A DNA stretch of 26,158 nt, taken from NCBI GenBank assembly GCA_011319805.1, contig SJRY01000027.1:1-26158 (forward strand), written 5' to 3'. Made by a program: the position numbers and the translations under genes. Shown piece by piece: positions 22,543 to 26,158 of this stretch (position 1 is the stretch's first letter; every line of letters begins with the position of its first letter). This DNA is from Macrocybe gigantea (Eukaryota > Basidiomycota > Agaricomycetes > Agaricales > Callistosporiaceae). The notes under the pieces were generated by a model. The model was not told where the DNA came from, searched no databases, and worked only from the letters and a program-made list of their open reading frames with translations.

Positions 22543-22645
22543 CTCCCTGTCTGGGAGTCGAACCAGCTCTCGCGCGGATCAAGGTTATCGAATTGCAATT
22601 CGAAACGTGACAGGCGCGTGTACTCAGCCGATATACTAACAGGGA
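22543..22645 (-). tRNA. tRNA-Asp(GTC) with intron
   Basis: The acceptor stem pairs perfectly (TCCCTGT with ACAGGGA, discriminator G). The D arm is GTAT...GTAC. The anticodon stem CGCGC/GCGCG encloses the loop CTGTCAC, with anticodon GTC. A 31-nt intron interrupts the loop after position 37, the standard place, and contains a perfect hairpin CGAATT-GC-AATTCG. The T arm reads CTGG TTCGACT CCCAG: five bases on the 3' side but only four on the 5' side, so one G is missing from an expected GGG. With it the stem is perfect. The loss is either a sequencing deletion or makes this copy defective. Confidence 0.92.
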
Positions 22646-23343
22646 CATTGGGCGTCTAACCGATTTCATAATCTCGTCACCATTTTTACGCCCACAATCT
22701 CGCGAAATTCGTGCTTTGCCGCCTGCTGGGACAGGTTGAAAGAGACAGAGGTGGTTGGGATGGGCGGTGGGCTATGGTCTTGGGTCTTGAAAAGGACGAT
22801 AAGTGCTGCGAAGCAGTAATCACACAGCATGTAGTGCTCAAATAGCTTGTCACGAGGTTGGCCAAAAGCCCAGTCATAAGGCGGTACTCAAAGCGGGTCG
22901 GTGGGCAATACGTGCCATTCTAGAATTTAATGAAACACGCATGAATGCTATGAGACAAGGCTGAGTAGGCAATGTCCAGAAGCGTTCATCGGATTGAGCT
23001 GACGGCACTTCTGGATAAGGACTCAGACTCAGTCCTAGCTACCACCCGTTGGCGGGATCTGTGTCAAAACGTCTGAGAACACGAAATCATCGGTTGAGCA
23101 TCATGGTTCGTCGTGCTTCATGATCCATGATCCAAGAGAGGAAGCAAACCAGCGTCTAGCGTCTCGCTTTCGTTGGCCGAAGAATAGCGAGCGTATCTGG
23201 CTGATGATGAGAATACTGATGTTCCGCAAGGCTATGCAGAAACCTGAGTCTCTCTGCTGCGCGATCAACGATAGATTGAATGTAAATGGATATCTTTATT
23301 CCTTTTTCCAGCCTGATGCACACGTGCCTGGGTCTACGTCCGG
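22646..23343. other. Intergenic region, nothing recognised
   Basis: About 700 bases upstream of the tRNA gene. Small open frames on both strands have no supporting features. It may include the 3' flank of the possible small gene at 23344. Confidence 0.4.
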
Positions 23344-23569
23344 CTAGTCCCGAGTACAGGATCGCCCTTGCCAAGCTTGAATCTTGCCTATGACGCCACC
23401 AACCATGAATGCAGTGTCAAAAGCTGTTTGTCCGCAGCGCCATGGCCAGCACGCCTGCTCGCTAAGAACCGGGTTTTGGCGAACACAAAGCTCGATCCGT
23501 CTATCCCGCTGTTCCAGATCTTGCAGACGTTCTGCTCGGTTTAAACGCCCTTGGCTGAGGCTAGATTCG
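23344..23569 (-). CDS. Possible small protein, 3' exon only
   Basis: A minus-strand exon begins after a good acceptor (CTTGTCCGCAG, ending at 23570). It reads ESSLSQGRLNRAERLQDLEQ, then an Arg-rich helix, WPWRCGQTAFDTAFMVGGVI and GKIQAWQGR, with a stop at 23344. The mix of a charged helix followed by a Trp/Cys-containing hydrophobic segment looks like real protein. The 5' part is unclear: a candidate start is the ATG at 23731 (MTSSSAVRRFFAG), but donor and phase are not settled. The family is unknown. Confidence 0.35.
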
Positions 23570-24098
23570 CTGCGGACAAGAGGCCAAGGAACGCGGGACA
23601 AAAAATTGGACACAGCCTCCTCTCTCTGCCTTCCTCAGTCGCACAGCATCCACAGTTCCAAGCGGGACAGCGGACACTCCTCCTCCCCGGACCCCTGCGA
23701 AAAAACGTCGGACTGCGGAACTTGACGTCATCCGGTCTTTATTCGGTGAGGCTCGTGTACGTCGGGCCCTGGCAAGACGCTTGTCCACCTTGTGATGGGA
23801 TGACTATAAATTCAAGCTCCGTTAACGCGTTCATGTTCCTTGCTTCGAATTTTTTTTTTTCCCTCGTTTCGTTCTCCCCCCTTTCTCGCTACCCCTCGGC
23901 AGTGACCCGCGCCCAGAAAGTCCACCGGATAAAGAGCTTGAGGGGTCGTTTCTCCTATACGAATCTAGCCAGGCCTTACGCTTCACGACTCGACACGGTC
24001 CGGCGCCTTATCTACGTGCTACGTTTACGACCCTCCTAATATCAAGCGCCCCCGCTTCTGAGCAAGAACCTCAACCTTACTTATCGATAACGCAAATC

Positions 24099-24829
24099 AT
24101 GGCTTCTCCTGCTGCTCCGGGACTGTTCTTTTGCTTCGCCGCAATGGTGTTACTTATCTTTGTATGTATCAGGTCGATATTCGTTGTAGATTTTCGCTGA
24201 TATAGTTGCGTTAGGTGTCTGTATCAGTGCCGACATGGGATAAAATCTCATTCCTCGATGTGGGAGGAGGCGATGCTCAGCTGCGCTATGGCGTTTTTGG
24301 CTTCACAGGAAGCCAACCGCACATTGGATACGACTTTCAGGGATTGGTGGGCGACTTTTCGTACGTGTTTTCGTCCGGTTCACGGTGAGAGCGTCGCTCA
24401 CTTTTAAGCATAGATCCAGCCGTCTGAATACCACGGTCATACATAACCTCACGAAGACTCATCTTGCACCCTATCGGTGAGCGTGTATTGTCAGAGCCTC
24501 GTGCATTCTTGTGCTGAGATGGGAATTGCGCAGCTGCCGGTCTGTGCGGACTTGCTGTCCTGTTTGGACTTTGTGGAGCAGCGTACCATCGCACTGGGAC
24601 GGTGTTCATGACGCTCGTCTCGGCTCTGGCGATCCTCGTCACGGCGTTGGCCTGGGTGATCGACATGGCCCTCTTTGGAATTACGCGGAATAGATACAGA
24701 GACCAGGGTGTTACCAGCAGAATATGGAAACGCCAACTGGCTGACGCTAGGCGCCTCGCTGCACTTTTACTCGGCTTCGTCGCGTCTGCATGCGGTGTGT
24801 TTGGACGATACAGGAGAAAGGACTATTGA
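24099..24829 (+). CDS. PalI/Rim9-type membrane protein (SUR7/PalI family)
   Basis: In ascomycetes PalI/Rim9 helps place the PalH/Rim21 pH sensor at the plasma membrane; the role here is by analogy. Four exons: 24099-24161, 24215-24360, 24414-24476, 24534-24829, about 189 residues. The N-terminus MASPAAPGLFFCFAAMVLLI is the first membrane span, followed by SVSVPTWDKISFLDVGGGDA, the typical start of the extracellular loop of this family. That loop has two possible N-glycosylation sites (NTT, NLT). Three more spans lie in the last exon (AGLCGLAVLFGLCGAAY, FMTLVSALAILVTALAWVID, LAALLLGFVASACGVFG). The third intron (24477-24533) does not join the frames correctly: the spliced frame is off by one at the acceptor. 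A one-base error there or an unusual splice site is needed. The ATG follows a pyrimidine-rich leader. Confidence 0.8.
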
Positions 24830-24984
24830 TTGTGTTGTATACTTTTTTAAATAATATTCAATTTATATCGAAGCGTGTGAAAAGTGAACAAGACTCCAAC
24901 CACCCAGACCAAGGACAGTGCCAGTTCGGGGGTCGCGTCAGAGAGACTCTCTGTTTTTGTTTCCCGCTCCGTTGCTGTGGCCCA

Positions 24985-26158
24985 ATGGCACCTCCGCCGC
25001 GCTCTTCCACCGCTGCACCTCCATCAGCGACCACCTCCTCCCGTCGTTCTCAGGGCATCCAGCAACCATATCCACGCCAGCAACCTCCCGGACGTGACCG
25101 TCCAAGCGATCTCTCGCCTCCACCCACTGCCGCTGGCCCGTCGTCTTCCTCTACATCCGGAGTCAATAATGCCGGGCTGGCACCGCTTCCGCCAGTGCGG
25201 CCGCCTCCTCGCCGCTGCAGCTCTTCATCGACCCCATGCATGGCACGCCGTTGTGCATGTATGTGGACAAGGACGTCGAAGACAAAGGACGCGGTTGTGG
25301 AGCTCATCACTGTGAGTTTTTGCGTTGATCTGTTCCGTGTTTTTTTTTTTCTTAGGGTCGTTTTCTTTTTTTTTTTTTTAGAAGCATGGAGGAAACGTTT
25401 CGCCTGGGTACAGCGGCGTGCCGTACATCCTCGGTGAGGAAGTCTTCCTTTCTTTTTCGGTGCACATGTCTAAATCGTTATCATTATGCGCAGTCGATCC
25501 TCTCAAGGCCTCGGGCCAAAATTTATGGCGGCAGTATGTGAACAAAAAGGGCAAGGTTGTCCTCAGCGCGCTGGGTGCACGAGTGCATCAAGGCCGGACA
25601 GCTGCAGACGTTTCAGACGAATTGGGCGGACTGCAAGGTCATCGGCAATGAGATGTGCGTCCAGTGAATCTATGTCGGTTCGCGAATCTGATGCTGCTTT
25701 TAGAGGCGCCGCTGCCCAGCAGCAGCAACAACAACAGCAGCCCGTCGCGTCTGGATCGGGACTGGGAAGGACGACGGTGTCTCCCGTTACGGCTGCATCC
25801 GCGTCCACAACGGCGCCCGCGACGGCGATCCACGAGACAAGCAACAGCGCCGCCCCCGCTGCGCCCACCCCGCCAATACACGTCGACGCGCGTTCTCACC
25901 CAGTCTCTGCTGCCACGCATCCACAAGCCTTACACCCGGGTACGCACCATCCTCATCACCCACAGCACCATGCTCCGCCCCAGGCCCCCCGCCACCCCCC
26001 CCTCACGCGCTGCAAGCCATCCCGCCCGCGCCCTTGTCACCGTCGATCCGCAGATCGTGCACCCGCATTTCTCGTATCATGTGTATGGAGCGGGCATGCA
26101 CCCTATGCCTCCACCTCCGCCGTCGAACGCCCCGGAAGACCGGGTACCGCCTCTGCGG
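24985..26158 (+). CDS. BRCT-domain protein, 3' end outside the window
   Basis: Start at 24985 (MAPPPRSSTAAPPSATTSS). The first 58 or so residues are Pro/Ser/Gln-rich and disordered. Then LFIDPMHGTPLCMYVDKDVE, AVVELITKHGGNVSPGYSG, VPYILVDPLKASGQNLWRQY and WVHECIKAGQLQTFQTNWAD form one BRCT domain, with the GG turn and hallmark Trp. Introns: 25312-25381, 25434-25493, 25655-25703; a 59-nt intron at about 25160-25218 would join the N-terminal part in frame. Frames shift at about 25284 (an AAA run) and about 25571 (just before WVHEC). The BRCT is followed by an eight-Gln run and a Pro/His/Ala-rich region that again changes frame near 26040. An N-terminal BRCT after a short tail recalls Rap1-type telomere or transcription proteins, but a DNA-repair or other BRCT protein is equally possible. 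It follows the PalI-like gene by 155 bp on the same strand. Confidence 0.75.
25717..25740 (+). repeat. CAG/CAA run coding eight glutamines
   Basis: Eight in-frame Gln codons (three CAG, three CAA, two CAG) just after an intron in the BRCT-domain gene. The codon mix suggests selection for the glutamines, or an old expansion broken up by CAA. Confidence 0.85.

Noticed and set aside
1..26158. CRISPR arrays, phage, toxin-antitoxin or other bacterial-type systems
   Set aside because: No regular repeats, ribosome-binding sites or operon-like gene packing; introns and gene content are fungal.

Overview
The window looks like nuclear DNA of a mushroom-forming basidiomycete (Agaricomycetes). Genes are close together and split by many short GT-AG introns, mostly 45-75 nt. 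There is one intron-containing tRNA gene. The recognisable proteins are fungal housekeeping or regulatory ones, plus one trypsin-like peptidase of a kind I know as common in Agaricomycetes. There is no sign of bacterial operons, CRISPR arrays, insertion sequences or a virus.

Layout, left to right. 340-1854 (+) is an unrecognised gene broken over several frames, followed by an A-rich tract and a second coding-like fragment. 3856-7550 (+) is a large unrecognised protein of about 1,030 residues whose C-terminal part has a layout reminiscent of Ulp1/C48 peptidases. 8201-8527 (-) is an 86-residue basic protein sharing a 192-bp divergent promoter with YSH1/CPSF73 at 8720-11873 (+), the pre-mRNA 3'-end endonuclease, which is intact over 11 exons. 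12190-12882 (-) is a multi-pass membrane protein. 14119-18173 (+) is the CTF4/Mcl1/WDHD1 replisome adaptor, modelled here over 17 exons. 18917-20598 (+) is the trypsin-like peptidase gene, read in four successive frames. 20900-22491 (-) is a phytanoyl-CoA dioxygenase family (PHYHD1-like) gene with 11 exons. 22543-22645 (-) is tRNA-Asp(GTC) with an intron. 24099-24829 (+) is a PalI/Rim9 (SUR7 family) membrane protein. 24985 to the right edge (+) is a BRCT-domain protein, 3' incomplete.

Two things stand out. First, many genes carry single-nucleotide frameshifts, often in short homopolymers. In CTF4 and the dioxygenase gene one missing or extra base is all that spoils an otherwise perfectly phased multi-exon model, and the tRNA lacks one G in its T-stem. 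This points to indel errors in the sequence more than to true decay. Second, the peptidase gene lies between two diverged direct copies of about 200 bp. Each holds the 3' end and downstream sequence of a dioxygenase gene, so the peptidase locus sits inside a duplicated, partly erased dioxygenase region.

The genes do not form a pathway. They look like an ordinary syntenic chromosome segment (RNA 3' processing, DNA replication, pH sensing) with one accessory insertion. I did not find a convincing new multi-gene system.
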